A DNA stretch of 64,000 bases, from the NCBI GenBank assembly GCA_003150615.1, contig QALN01000003.1:124001-188000 (forward strand), read 5' to 3'. Position numbers and translations under genes: made by a program. The stretch comes from Flavobacteriales bacterium (GTDB taxonomy: Bacteria; Bacteroidota; Bacteroidia; Flavobacteriales; UBA1820). The notes under the pieces are model-generated. The model saw only the letters and a list, made by a program, of their open reading frames with translations. It searched no databases and was not told the DNA's origin. Shown piece after piece: positions 32,946-41,650 of this stretch. How positions within the stretch are numbered: the stretch's first letter is position 1; every line of letters starts with the position of its first letter.

Positions 32946-34826
32946 ATGAGCGACGTTATAAAGATACTTCCCGACCATATAGCCAACCAGATAGCCGCAG
33001 GGGAGGTGGTGCAGCGCCCATCGTCCGTTGTCAAGGAGTTGATGGAAAACGCCGTCGACGCCGGTGCGATGTCCGTCAAAGTGATAATAAAACAGGCCGG
33101 AAAAGAACTTATAAGGGTAGTGGACGACGGCTGCGGTATGGGACCTCAGGATGCCCGAAACAGTTTTTTAAGGCACGCCACTTCCAAGATATCGTCTGCC
33201 GAAGACCTGTTCCGCCTGCACACCAAAGGTTTCCGCGGCGAGGCTCTGGCTTCGATAGCCGCAGTGGCGCAAGTGGAGATGACTACGCGCAGAAGCGAGG
33301 ACGAATTGGCCTCGACCGTGGTGGTCGAAGGTTCCCGCTATGTCGATACAGTCCGGTGTGCGGCCCCGAAGGGGACGTCCGTTTCGGTCAAGAACCTGTT
33401 TTTCAATATACCTGCGCGCAGGAATTTTCTCAAGTCGGACTCTCTGGAAATGAATCGTATAACGGATGAATTCATCCGCGTGGCGTTGGCTCATCCTTCC
33501 CTGTCGTTCGAGTTGTACCGCGACGATACTCCTGTGTATAAACTATCGCCATCGAGTCTTCGGCGCAGGATTGTCGGCATTTTCAAATCGAATACAGATA
33601 ATAAACTGGTCCCCATAGATGAAAAAACCGAAGCTGCAGACATATACGGTTTCGTGTACAAACCGGAATACGCCCGCGCAAAAAACGCCGAACAGTTTAT
33701 TTTCGTCAACGACCGTTATGTGAAAAGTTCATACCTGTCCAGTGCCGTATTATCGGCCTTTCAGGGGCTTATCCCCGACAGGTATTACCCAGGATATTTC
33801 CTGTATTTCAAAGTGGACCCGGCAAGGATAGATATCAACATATCACCAACCAAGACCGAGATAAGTTTTGACGACGAAAGGACGATATACACATTCTTAA
33901 GGGCTGCAGTGAGGCATTCGTTGGGACAGTACAGCGTGCTTCCTGCTCTCGATTTCACGCAGGACCAGGAGATAAACAATGTCCTGGACCACCCTAAAGA
34001 AGGCGTAGAGGCTCCGGCCATAGTGTTCGATCCGTCGTACAATCCGTTCGAGGACGACCTTTCGCCGCGTACGGGCGGAAGCTCTGCCCCGCGCGGTACA
34101 ACGTCATACGGCGAAGTTTCGCTCTCTGGCAAGCAATGGGAAGTTGTGGTTAACGAACTGGAAAAAGACAGTTCCGGCATCGCTGACGAAACCCAACAGG
34201 AACTTTTCTCAGGTACCGATGCCGGTTATACGATGCCCGGAGGAAACGCCCCCCGCAATGCGGCGGACGGCAAATATTCACTCGCCGGAGGCAAATATAT
34301 ACTGAGCCATATAAAAACGGGTATATTGCTGATAGATCCTGTCAGGGCGCATTGGAGGATCATGTACGAAAAAGTAAAGCAGGGCATATCCTCTCGCGGA
34401 TCGCTGTCGCAACAGATACTTTTTTCGGTGAGGATAGAACTCGACGCCGCCCGAAGGATGGCCTTCGAGGGCATAGAATCCGAACTGTCGGCGATAGGAT
34501 TCCATTTTGAAAAAGAACCTTCCGGCGCCGTGAAGGTACTCGGCGTACCTCCCGGGGTAAAAGAAAGCGAGATACAGGGTTTCATAGACCGTATGATAGA
34601 TGATTTTTCCGCCGGCAGACCGCTTTCCCCTGAGGAATTGTCGGAAAACATGGCCCGTTCGCTTTCGTACACGATGGCCGTGAAAAACCCATCGGCCCTC
34701 ACCCCGCAAGAGATGGAAAACATAGCCGCCGAATTGTTCGAATGCTGCGAGCCTGCTTTCGCACCGAACGGGAAAGCGACGTTCATACGCATAGGAATGG
34801 ACGAACTGGAAAAGAAATTCGACTGA
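32946..34826 (+). CDS. mutL: DNA mismatch repair protein MutL
   Basis: This 626-aa GHKL ATPase links MutS mismatch recognition to strand excision. N-terminal motifs are ILPDHIANQIAAGEVVQRP, ENAVDAGA, VVDDGCGMG and HATSKI…TKGFRGEALASIAAV. The C-terminal dimerisation domain is present (ILSHIKTGILLIDPVRAHWRIMYE … IAAELFECCEPAFAPNGKATF). In endonuclease-type MutL the site reads DQHAAHER(x)2E. Here it reads DPVRAHWRIMYE, so Gln, His and the following Glu are lost, and this MutL probably lacks nicking activity. Start ATG 32946 gives the standard N-terminus. Confidence 0.95.
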   Translation: MSDVIKILPDHIANQIAAGEVVQRPSSVVKELMENAVDAGAMSVKVIIKQAGKELIRVVDDGCGMGPQDARNSFLRHATSKISSAEDLFRLHTKGFRGEALASIAAVAQVEMTTRRSEDELASTVVVEGSRYVDTVRCAAPKGTSVSVKNLFFNIPARRNFLKSDSLEMNRITDEFIRVALAHPSLSFELYRDDTPVYKLSPSSLRRRIVGIFKSNTDNKLVPIDEKTEAADIYGFVYKPEYARAKNAEQFIFVNDRYVKSSYLSSAVLSAFQGLIPDRYYPGYFLYFKVDPARIDINISPTKTEISFDDERTIYTFLRAAVRHSLGQYSVLPALDFTQDQEINNVLDHPKEGVEAPAIVFDPSYNPFEDDLSPRTGGSSAPRGTTSYGEVSLSGKQWEVVVNELEKDSSGIADETQQELFSGTDAGYTMPGGNAPRNAADGKYSLAGGKYILSHIKTGILLIDPVRAHWRIMYEKVKQGISSRGSLSQQILFSVRIELDAARRMAFEGIESELSAIGFHFEKEPSGAVKVLGVPPGVKESEIQGFIDRMIDDFSAGRPLSPEELSENMARSLSYTMAVKNPSALTPQEMENIAAELFECCEPAFAPNGKATFIRIGMDELEKKFD

Positions 34827-34857
34827 ATAATCCATTAATGACCATAAGATACGAAAA

Positions 34858-35640
34858 ATGAGCTATAACCAGATACGCCCCGGCGGGTATAAAATGTTGC
34901 CTGAAGCGATAAAATACCTTCTGGTGATAAACGGCATATGTTTCTTCGCGCAGCATATGCTTTCATCTACACCGTTGGGAACCATGTTCGACAGTTTTGC
35001 ACTGTACCAGCCTGGAAGCGTCAGTTTCCACCTGTGGCAGATAATCACGAGCGTATTCATGCACGGCAACCTTACGCATCTGCTATCCAACATGTTCTCC
35101 TTGTGGATGTTCGGTGCGGTTATAGAAAATATATGGGGTACGAGGCGTTTTGTGACGTATTACCTGGTTACGGCCATAGGCGCCGGGGTGCTTTACCTGC
35201 TGGTAAACCAGGTGGAAATATCTCTTCTGGCCGGGAAACTAACTTCCGCCGGTGTACCTGACGCTCTTCTGGCCGGACTCCGACAGGCGTCAAACGTCGA
35301 TATCGCCAACGAACTGATATCCGAAGTACGCATGCCTATGGACACGGACCTTGTGTCGCGCTATTACTGGGCTTATCACGTGCCTGTGGTGGGGGCTTCG
35401 GGAGCCGTGTTCGGCATATTGCTCGCTTTCGGTATGATGTTCCCAAATTCCAAGATATACCTGTATTTCGCGATACCGATTACGACCAAGTGGTTTGTGA
35501 TAGGCTACGGTGTGTTTGAGTTTGTAAGCGGGATAACCGGTTTCCAGAGCAACGTAGCCCATTTCGCGCATCTGGGAGGTATGCTGTTCGGGTACATACT
35601 GATACGTTACTGGAAGAAAAAAGGCATGTGGTACAGATAA
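34858..35640 (+). CDS. rhomboid-family intramembrane serine protease
   Basis: This 260-aa multi-span protein has the catalytic Ser181 in VVGASGAVFG and the His in AHFAHLGGMLFG (His235/His238). The upstream HGNLTHLLSNMFSLWMFG matches the rhomboid L1-TM2 motif (HxxxxHxxxN). An insert of ~50 residues (120-172), polar and not hydrophobic, separates the spans before the catalytic serine; this is longer than in GlpG. It starts 31 bases after mutL. Substrates are unknown. Confidence 0.92.
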   Translation: MSYNQIRPGGYKMLPEAIKYLLVINGICFFAQHMLSSTPLGTMFDSFALYQPGSVSFHLWQIITSVFMHGNLTHLLSNMFSLWMFGAVIENIWGTRRFVTYYLVTAIGAGVLYLLVNQVEISLLAGKLTSAGVPDALLAGLRQASNVDIANELISEVRMPMDTDLVSRYYWAYHVPVVGASGAVFGILLAFGMMFPNSKIYLYFAIPITTKWFVIGYGVFEFVSGITGFQSNVAHFAHLGGMLFGYILIRYWKKKGMWYR

Positions 35641-35662
35641 AAAACGGTTTTGCACATTGGCT

Positions 35663-36163
35663 ATGGAATGTGAAGAAAGGAAAAAAGCGGTTTACGATTA
35701 CCTCGATACCAGAGGTATAAAATACTCGAAATACGACCATGAGGAAGCCCCGACGATAGAGATCGCCCGCCGGTTGTGGCATGACGACGGCTCCAAACAT
35801 TGTAAAAACCTGTTTTTCCGCAACAAAAAGGGCGACCGCCATTATCTGGTAGTTTTCGATTGTGAAAAAAGTCTGGCCATACATGATTTGGAACAGCGTT
35901 TGAAACAGGGAAAACTGACGTTCGCCTCGGAGAAGCGTATGGAAAAACATCTCGGTCTGCGCCCGGGTTCTGTGTCTCCTTTCGGACTTATAAACGACAC
36001 CCAAAACCATGTGCATCTTTTCCTCGACAGCAATCTGCAGTCAGAAAAAAGTCTTAGTTTCCATCCCAACGACAACACGTCCACGGTAGTCATTTCCCTC
36101 GGAGAATTCATGCGTTTTCTCGAATTTGCGGGTAACAGTTATGAGTTTATAGACCTGTACTGA
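35663..36163 (+). CDS. YbaK/ProX-type aminoacyl-tRNA deacylase
   Basis: This 166-aa trans-editing protein probably hydrolyses mischarged prolyl-tRNA (ProXp/YbaK superfamily). Features are KYDHEEAPTIE at the start of the fold, KNLFFRNKKGDRHYLVVFD, FASEKRMEKHLGLRPGSVSPFGL and INDTQNHVHLFLD. The last two are the diagnostic GSVSPFGL and substrate-pocket strands. ATG 35663 is chosen over the TTG two codons upstream. It follows the rhomboid gene by 22 bases. Confidence 0.93.
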   Translation: MECEERKKAVYDYLDTRGIKYSKYDHEEAPTIEIARRLWHDDGSKHCKNLFFRNKKGDRHYLVVFDCEKSLAIHDLEQRLKQGKLTFASEKRMEKHLGLRPGSVSPFGLINDTQNHVHLFLDSNLQSEKSLSFHPNDNTSTVVISLGEFMRFLEFAGNSYEFIDLY

Positions 36164-36251
36164 AAAAGATACGCCGGGTCGGATTTTCCCGTTACATGAA
36201 GTTTTGCAGCATTGTTCATGATTTGTTAACAGATGCAAGGCCGGAAATAGT

Positions 36252-36259
36252 TATTTTTG
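36252..36259 (+). promoter_or_regulatory. -7 box of the phosphoesterase gene
   Basis: TATTTTTG is a full TAnnTTTG match 27 bases before ATG 36286. TTG at 36223-36225 is farther than usual (26 bases). The box lies downstream of the in-frame ATG at 36196, which argues against that longer start. Confidence 0.5.
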
Positions 36260-36285
36260 CCTTAAATCCAACAATATATAAGATT

Positions 36286-37872
36286 ATGACAAGAACATTT
36301 TTGTTTGCGTTGGCATTGAGCCTGGTTTCGGTTTCGGTGTTTGCAGGAAATAACAAAACTGTGGCGGGCTATGTTTACCACGACATAGACAGTAACGGCG
36401 TATTCGACAAAAAAAATGAAAAAGGTCTGCCGTCCATAGCGGTGAGCAACGGCCGCGACGTGGTGCTGACGGACAAAAACGGCCGCTATGAACTGCCATT
36501 GTACGGCGACTGCGAGATATTCGTGATAAAACCTACCGGTTATGCTGCTCCCGTGAATTCTTACGGAATACCTCAGACGTATTACGTTTACCGTCCGGCA
36601 GGTTCTTCCGCCGACATGAAATACAAAGGAATAGCGCCTACCGGAAAACTGCCACGCGAGGTCAATTTCCCGCTTTATCCTTCGCAGGAGCCGGAGAGGT
36701 TCAGCATACTCGTGTTCGGCGATCCGCAGAGCCGCGACCGCACCGATGCCGGGTATTTCGGACAACAAGTGGTACGTCCGCTTATAGACAGCGCTTCGGC
36801 TTATAAATTCGGCATACTTTTGGGAGACATATCGTTCAACGATCTGACAGTATTCGAGCCGGTGATGAACCGCACCGCACTTATCGGCATCCCTTGGTAT
36901 CCTCTTCCCGGAAACCACGACCACAACCAGGACAAGAACATAAAATACGATTCGCTCACGTGTGAAACTTATACGGACTTTTTCGGGCCTGCTACGTATT
37001 CGTTCAATTACGGGAAAGTACATTTCATAATGACCGACGATGTGGTGCTGCCCAACCCTGCCGGAAAATCGCAGTACACCGGAGGGCTGAGCGAAAAACA
37101 GTTCGCATTTATAGAAAACGACCTTAAATTCGTGCCTAAAGACTATTTGGTGGTATTTGCCGGGCACATACAGTTGTTCGACACAAACCCTGCGGTCGAG
37201 ACGTTCCGCGATGCCGACCGTCGACGTTTGCTTGACCTTCTGGGGCAGTTTGAAAATTCTGTGTCGCTCTCGGCGCATACTCATTACATACGGCCTACAT
37301 TTTTCAGTGAAGAGGACGGCTGGAAAGGAAACCACAGGCATCTGCACATCAATGCCGGAGCCACGTGCGCCGACTGGTACAAAGGCCTTCCGGACCCTTA
37401 CGGCCTGCCTAATGCCATGATGCGCGATGGCAGCCCTCAGGGATATTTCACTCTGGATTTCGACGGTAACAGTTATGTACATACTTACCATGCGAGCCGT
37501 CAGGGCGATTTCCGCGACATGAGCATCTCGCTTGGAGACAGCCTGTTCGTTGGGCTTCAGATACCCGTTTACGCCAATTTCTACAATGGCAACGAACTAT
37601 CGGTGTTGTCTTACCGCATCGACGGCGGAGATTGGGTGAAAATGTACCGTGTTATAGAGGTTGATCCTGTTTTTTCGCGGCTCAATAAACTGTGGAACAA
37701 TCCTCAGTATAAACTTCCGGGACGCAAAGTTTCCGGGCCTGTCAAGTCGTATCACTTATGGAAAGCGCTGATGCCCGCTTTCGGCAAAGCCGGTGTGCAT
37801 GTGGCCGAAGTCGAAGCCATAGACATGTATGGAAGAAGGTATACCGAGAAATACGTTTTTGAAGTTCTGTAA
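36286..37872 (+). CDS. exported calcineurin-like phosphoesterase
   Basis: This 528-aa protein has a signal peptide (FLFALALSLVSVSVFAG). It has three parts. An N-terminal beta domain of the MetallophosN/SdrD-B kind (about 25-130, VAGYVYHDIDSNGVFDKKNEKG) comes first. The metallophosphatase core follows (about 145-350): VFGDPQSRD, LGDISFND, PLPGNHDHN, FAGHIQLF, SLSAHTHYIRP. A C-terminal beta domain (about 370-528) completes it. This three-part layout is common in gut Bacteroidetes. The substrate is unknown; phosphodiesters or inositol phosphates are possible. Followed by a terminator. Confidence 0.92.
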   Translation: MTRTFLFALALSLVSVSVFAGNNKTVAGYVYHDIDSNGVFDKKNEKGLPSIAVSNGRDVVLTDKNGRYELPLYGDCEIFVIKPTGYAAPVNSYGIPQTYYVYRPAGSSADMKYKGIAPTGKLPREVNFPLYPSQEPERFSILVFGDPQSRDRTDAGYFGQQVVRPLIDSASAYKFGILLGDISFNDLTVFEPVMNRTALIGIPWYPLPGNHDHNQDKNIKYDSLTCETYTDFFGPATYSFNYGKVHFIMTDDVVLPNPAGKSQYTGGLSEKQFAFIENDLKFVPKDYLVVFAGHIQLFDTNPAVETFRDADRRRLLDLLGQFENSVSLSAHTHYIRPTFFSEEDGWKGNHRHLHINAGATCADWYKGLPDPYGLPNAMMRDGSPQGYFTLDFDGNSYVHTYHASRQGDFRDMSISLGDSLFVGLQIPVYANFYNGNELSVLSYRIDGGDWVKMYRVIEVDPVFSRLNKLWNNPQYKLPGRKVSGPVKSYHLWKALMPAFGKAGVHVAEVEAIDMYGRRYTEKYVFEVL

Positions 37873-37908
37873 TCGTATTTTTTGTTGGATATGAGTTTAT
37901 CGGTTATT

Positions 37909-37932
37909 AAAGCCCGGAGATATCCGGGCTTT
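37909..37932 (+). terminator. terminator after the phosphoesterase gene
   Basis: AAAGCCCGGA/TCCGGGCTTT is a perfect 10-bp stem with a GATA loop, 36 bases after the stop. The U-run is only the TTT at the stem base. Confidence 0.7.
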
Positions 37933-38070
37933 GATGAATTTTATGGAATTTACATTTCTTAGAATGTTTTTTCAGCCCCGGCATTTTACTTGTTTTCGGG
38001 TATCGGATAAACGGACGGCTAGGCTTTGCATGGAATGTTCAAAAAATGGTATAAACACAGCCAAGATGTT

Positions 38071-39240
38071 TCATTGTTTGATTTTATATCTCAACAGCAC
38101 AGGGTTGTCATCTGTTTTAAGTTCGGAGAGTATGCGGAGGTTATTATCATCCAAGACCTTTTCGTTTGTCAAATGATTTTCGTCTAAAAGTTCTTTTACC
38201 TGTGATAAGCGATAGGTATAGCATCCGTTCTGGCGGATATTGGGAAATATTTCAATGCCTTCGGTTAAGGTTTCGGCATATTTCCCTTCTCCTGTTTTGG
38301 TATCGTACATTAGTATAGGGTGTTTTCTGTTGTGTAATCCTGTAAATACGATAGAGTTTTTGCTGGAGAAAGGCATTGACCAGAACGATACGTACTTGTC
38401 ATCGTTTTCAAAAAGATATTCAATAGCTTTTTCACGAGGCATGGTTGTAGAAAAGTATTCGTGTACCTTTCCGTATTTTCCTAGGTCTAATTTAATATAT
38501 GGGACAAAGCTTCCCCGTTGGTATTCATATATTGTGTTCAGATAGCTGATAAATAGGATTACTTTGTCATTAATCTTGTTGAATACCACGCCGGGAGCAA
38601 CGTATTTCGTTTTGTTTATATTTTCGTGGAGCGGTATATCCTGCAGGCCAATACGGACGCCATTAATAACGTCATAGAATAATATTCTGCTGTCTATAAA
38701 TGAAAATACGGCATAAATGCTGTCATTTACGGGAGCAAAAGAACTTATGGCAAATCTTCCGTTGGCATTGTCGTATGATATCCGGACCGTTCTTATTTTT
38801 TTCTCGCTGGCCATATCGAATGTGTACAAACGGGAAGTTGCAGGTTCGGCGACGGTAATGGTCTTGTTATCGGGATGTACAGTAAAATATGTAATATAAA
38901 CGTATTCGTCGGGACCTTGACCGGATTTCATGAACTGTCCGAGGTATTTGCCGTTGTTGGCGTCGAACTTGTGAATTTTTCGCCCACGGTCGAGTATGTA
39001 CAGCGTATCGTTTACTATTTGTTGATGCATTGTATGCCCCGAAATGAGTGAGTTGTCCGATGTTTCCAGAGGGATTATGTCCATGCGTTCGAAAATGTCG
39101 TAAAAACTCATCTTCTCAGGATGCTCTATGTCAAAGGAAGCCGTTGTGCTGTCATCGCTGTTTTCCTGTACGGGATTGCCGCATGATATAAACATTAGTG
39201 ACAAGACTAAAACCGAAAATATTTTTTTCTTGGTATTCAT
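38071..39240 (-). CDS. six-bladed beta-propeller lipoprotein (BF3164-like)
   Basis: This 389-aa lipoprotein has lipobox MFISC (Cys20 or so, FISCGNP). The mature protein has the repeated strand pattern of a six-bladed propeller: YILDRGRKIHKFDANNGKYL, GQGPDEYVYITYFTVHPDN, PATSRLYTFDM. GQGPDEY and LYILD are typical of the BF3164-type lipoproteins of Bacteroidales. It lies 13 bases downstream of an NVEALA peptide gene, its usual partner. GC is clearly lower than in flanking genes (sampled lines about 32-38% against about 52%), so it was probably acquired. Role unproven; binding of a peptide or surface ligand is a guess. Confidence 0.85.
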   Translation of the reverse strand: MNTKKKIFSVLVLSLMFISCGNPVQENSDDSTTASFDIEHPEKMSFYDIFERMDIIPLETSDNSLISGHTMHQQIVNDTLYILDRGRKIHKFDANNGKYLGQFMKSGQGPDEYVYITYFTVHPDNKTITVAEPATSRLYTFDMASEKKIRTVRISYDNANGRFAISSFAPVNDSIYAVFSFIDSRILFYDVINGVRIGLQDIPLHENINKTKYVAPGVVFNKINDKVILFISYLNTIYEYQRGSFVPYIKLDLGKYGKVHEYFSTTMPREKAIEYLFENDDKYVSFWSMPFSSKNSIVFTGLHNRKHPILMYDTKTGEGKYAETLTEGIEIFPNIRQNGCYTYRLSQVKELLDENHLTNEKVLDDNNLRILSELKTDDNPVLLRYKIKQ

Positions 39241-39253
39241 TGTCGAAAACGTA

Positions 39254-39553
39254 CTATATGATTACCATATCCAGACTCCATCGCATAAATCTAAAGTCGA
39301 ACCCGAAATATATACAATAATTTGTGGGCTGATAGTCTACGCCTATTACGCTTAACCAACATTTTCCGGGCGGTTCTCTGTTGCATTCGATGTCGACACC
39401 GGGATGATCTGGATTTTCTTCATCCGCTAATGCTTCTATGTTGGCCAGTATCAGATCAGACATTTCTGGCTTTTGGGTTCGGCTGGCAGTTATTGCAACT
39501 ACTGCTGCAAGCATGAAAAATATTGAAAGCAAGATGTTTTTGTAATATTTCAT
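39254..39553 (-). CDS. NVEALA-type small exported peptide
   Basis: This 99-aa protein has a hydrophobic N-terminus (ILLSIFFMLAAVVAITAS), then ILANIEALADEE, which matches the NVEALA motif (here NIEALA) that marks a family of small Bacteroidales precursors. The C-terminal part after the motif has three cysteines (ECNREPPGKCW and NYC) and ends in aromatic/hydrophobic residues. In known members the motif sits at the leader/core junction. ATG 39553 is used; a TTG at 39577 is inside the promoter box. Co-transcribed with the propeller lipoprotein. Confidence 0.78.
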   Translation of the reverse strand: MKYYKNILLSIFFMLAAVVAITASRTQKPEMSDLILANIEALADEENPDHPGVDIECNREPPGKCWLSVIGVDYQPTNYCIYFGFDFRFMRWSLDMVII

Positions 39554-39574
39554 AGTGTTATGAGTTGATAAGGT

Positions 39575-39582
39575 CAAAAATA
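39575..39582 (-). promoter_or_regulatory. -7 box of the NVEALA/propeller operon
   Basis: CAAAAATA on the plus strand reads TATTTTTG on the minus strand, 21 bases upstream of ATG 39553. The surrounding sequence is very AT-rich and a -33 element is not clear. Confidence 0.5.
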
Positions 39583-39640
39583 AATAATTAGTACAATTAT
39601 ATAAATATAATGTAAATATAATTCATTTGGTATTAGTGCA

Positions 39641-39672
39641 TAAAAAACATGGCGGCCGTTCGGCCGCCATGT
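39641..39672 (-). terminator. terminator of the RRM gene
   Basis: On the minus strand ACATGGCGGCCG/CGGCCGCCATGT (12-bp perfect stem, 2-base loop) is followed by TTTTTTA. It lies 38 bases after the RRM gene stop. Confidence 0.85.
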
Positions 39673-39709
39673 TCAGGTTTGCGCTAATTTCCGTATCTTT
39701 TTTTACGAC

Positions 39710-40177
39710 TTAGAAATTATTTTCTCCATTGCCTTCGCCGTTGTAACGACGGTAACCGCCTTCGCGGCGGAATCCGCCTTCAGAACGGCCACCGCCGAAC
39801 CCGCCTTCGCGGCGCGGACGATAGCCTCCTTCCGAGCGACCTCCGCCGAACCCGCCTTCGCGGCGCGGACGATAACCTCCGGACGCGTTGTTGTCGAAAC
39901 GGCGCTGAGGCCTTTCACTGCCTTTTTTGTACTCGTCGTGCGGAATGGCTTCCTTGGTGGCTATGGTAGCCCCTTCGTATTCCACGCCGTTGAGCGATTC
40001 GAGAGCCTGACGACCGTTTTCATCCTCTGGCATCTCGACAAAGCCGTAGCATTTTGAACGGCCCGTCTCGCGGTCCATGATAACTTTGGAGGAAGATACC
40101 TCTCCGTACTGCTCGAAAAGAGCCTGCAAAGATTCCGAAGTAGTGTTCGGAGAAAGCTTTGCTACAAAAATTTTCAT
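39710..40177 (-). CDS. glycine-rich RNA-binding protein (single RRM)
   Basis: This 155-aa protein has one RRM (1-~80), with RNP2 IFVAKLS and RNP1 KCYGFVEM. A Gly/Arg-rich tail follows (about 95-155), built of two copies of a 17-residue unit plus a partial third. It is probably an abundant RNA chaperone of the cold-shock-like type found in Bacteroidetes, which lack Hfq-like networks in many cases. The start is ATG 40177, not the TTG at 40180. The AT-rich leader of about 60 bases and a strong promoter fit a regulated, well-expressed gene. Confidence 0.92.
   Translation of the reverse strand: MKIFVAKLSPNTTSESLQALFEQYGEVSSSKVIMDRETGRSKCYGFVEMPEDENGRQALESLNGVEYEGATIATKEAIPHDEYKKGSERPQRRFDNNASGGYRPRREGGFGGGRSEGGYRPRREGGFGGGRSEGGFRREGGYRRYNGEGNGENNF
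39778..39879 (-). repeat. two tandem 51-bp repeats in the RRM gene tail
   Basis: Units 39778-39828 and 39829-39879 differ at only a few bases and encode two GGYRPRREGGFGGGRSE units. Copy number could vary by slippage. Confidence 0.85.
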
Positions 40178-40242
40178 CAAAGTAAAAAAAATGTTAAAAA
40201 TGAATAAAATGAAATCGCTTCATAATCAAATGAAGACAGGCT

Positions 40243-40272
40243 CAAATTTACAATTAAATATGACGCTGCAAA
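40243..40272 (-). promoter_or_regulatory. promoter of the RRM gene
   Basis: Read on the minus strand: TTTG (40272-40269), an 18-base spacer and TAAATTTG (40250-40243). The predicted leader is about 60 bases, AT-rich. Confidence 0.7.
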
Positions 40273-40310
40273 CTTTTTGAGTTTAAAAATAGTTGATTAT
40301 TTTTGAGTCC

Positions 40311-40436
40311 CTAAAACCAACGGTCGAAGTTCATGACAGACATAATACGCAGATATTGTTCCAGACACGGTTTCGGCGTGTCCTCGCGTCTTGCCTCCAG
40401 GATGGCGGTGCGCACCAATTCGATGCGCTCGTTCAT
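40311..40436 (-). CDS. possible small protein, 41 aa
   Basis: From ATG 40436 the minus strand encodes MNERIELVRTAILEARR..TPKPCLEQYLRIMS followed by NFDRWF, with natural-looking helix-forming composition. The frame stays open further upstream to a TTG at 40511. No promoter or family is recognised. The plus strand of the same region has open frames with much poorer composition. It lies between the RRM promoter and mrp. Confidence 0.35.
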   Translation of the reverse strand: MNERIELVRTAILEARREDTPKPCLEQYLRIMSVMNFDRWF

Positions 40437-40582
40437 GATATACAGCGCGTTTTTCACCCTTGGGGTATCTTTCGTATTGTATTTGCTGTTAGCCCTGGGG
40501 CTTAAATGCAAAGACCTGACCTTTAAACGGCGGGAATCCGTTTTCGACCTTTAAGCATTCACGGAATAAAATCTAAAAAACG

Positions 40583-41650
40583 ATGGAATTGGATAAAGAA
40601 AAGATAATAGAGGCATTAAGGCCCATAATCATGCCCGGTACGGCTGACGACATAGTGAAGGCCGGCGGAATACGGCAGGTGAACATAGAAGGAAACAAAG
40701 TGCATGTTGAGGCTGTGGTATTCACACCCGCACTGAATATGCGCCGCAAGACAGAAAACCAGATAAAATATCTCGTAGGCAAGTTATATCCCGATGCCGA
40801 AGTCACCGCATCGGTAGGCAGTGAAAAGCCTCAGGACGATGCCATAACCCCGGTCGAAACATCCATATCGAAAGTACGTCACATCATAGCCATAGCCTCA
40901 GGCAAAGGTGGTGTCGGCAAATCCACATTGTCCGCCAATCTGGCTATAGCTCTGGCGCAGTCCGGGTATAAAGTAGGATTGGTCGATGCCGACATATACG
41001 GCCCTTCGATGCCTATAATGTTCGATGCTGAGAACGCCATGCCTACTGCCGTGGAATGGGAAGGCAAGGATATGATGAGCCCTATCGAAGCGCACGGCGT
41101 AAAACTCCAGTCGATAGGTTTCTTTGCAAAACAGGGACAGGCTATGGCCTGGCGCGGCGCCATGGCTACAAAAGCGCTCCAGCAAATGATATTCGAGACG
41201 GTGTGGGGCGAACTAGACTTTCTGCTCATAGACATGCCTCCCGGCACGGGCGACATACACCTGACACTCACCGGAGCATTGCCCCTCACCGGAGCTATCA
41301 TCATAACCACTCCGCAGAGTGTGGCCTTGAACGATGCCAAACGCGGAATAGAACTGTTCCGCAACGAAAACATAAACGTGCCGATAGTCGGCGTAGTGGA
41401 AAACATGTCGTATTTCACGCCTGCCGAACTCCCCGACAACAAATACTACATTTTCGGCCGCGAGGGAGGCCGGAACCTGGCAGCCGATTACGGCGTACCT
41501 TTTTTGGGCGAGATACCTTTGGTACAGTCCATCCGCGAGGCATCGGACGCCGGCCGGCCGGTAGCCCTTTCCGGCGATACTCCTATGGGCAGGGCGTTTG
41601 CGGCCCTGGCGGAAAAAGTGGCCCGGTACGCTGAAAAAAGTCTGGAATGA
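40583..41650 (+). CDS. mrp: Mrp/NBP35-family Fe-S cluster carrier ATPase
   Basis: This 355-aa ATPase delivers Fe-S clusters. It has an N-terminal MIP18/DUF59 domain (1-~80, IIEALRPIIMPGTADDIVKAGGIRQV). The P-loop ATPase follows, with a deviant Walker A GKGGVGKST (about 109-117) and LVDADIYGPSMP. The CxxC seen in some Mrp proteins is replaced (NMSYFTPAELPDNKYYIFG), as is usual in Bacteroidetes. Its stop overlaps the ATG of the NifU-like gene (ATGA), which supports a joint Fe-S role. Confidence 0.94.
   Translation: MELDKEKIIEALRPIIMPGTADDIVKAGGIRQVNIEGNKVHVEAVVFTPALNMRRKTENQIKYLVGKLYPDAEVTASVGSEKPQDDAITPVETSISKVRHIIAIASGKGGVGKSTLSANLAIALAQSGYKVGLVDADIYGPSMPIMFDAENAMPTAVEWEGKDMMSPIEAHGVKLQSIGFFAKQGQAMAWRGAMATKALQQMIFETVWGELDFLLIDMPPGTGDIHLTLTGALPLTGAIIITTPQSVALNDAKRGIELFRNENINVPIVGVVENMSYFTPAELPDNKYYIFGREGGRNLAADYGVPFLGEIPLVQSIREASDAGRPVALSGDTPMGRAFAALAEKVARYAEKSLE

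Noticed and set aside
36262..37491. 409-residue open frame antisense to the phosphoesterase
   Set aside because: Reverse-strand shadow; the sense frame has signal peptide and metal motifs.
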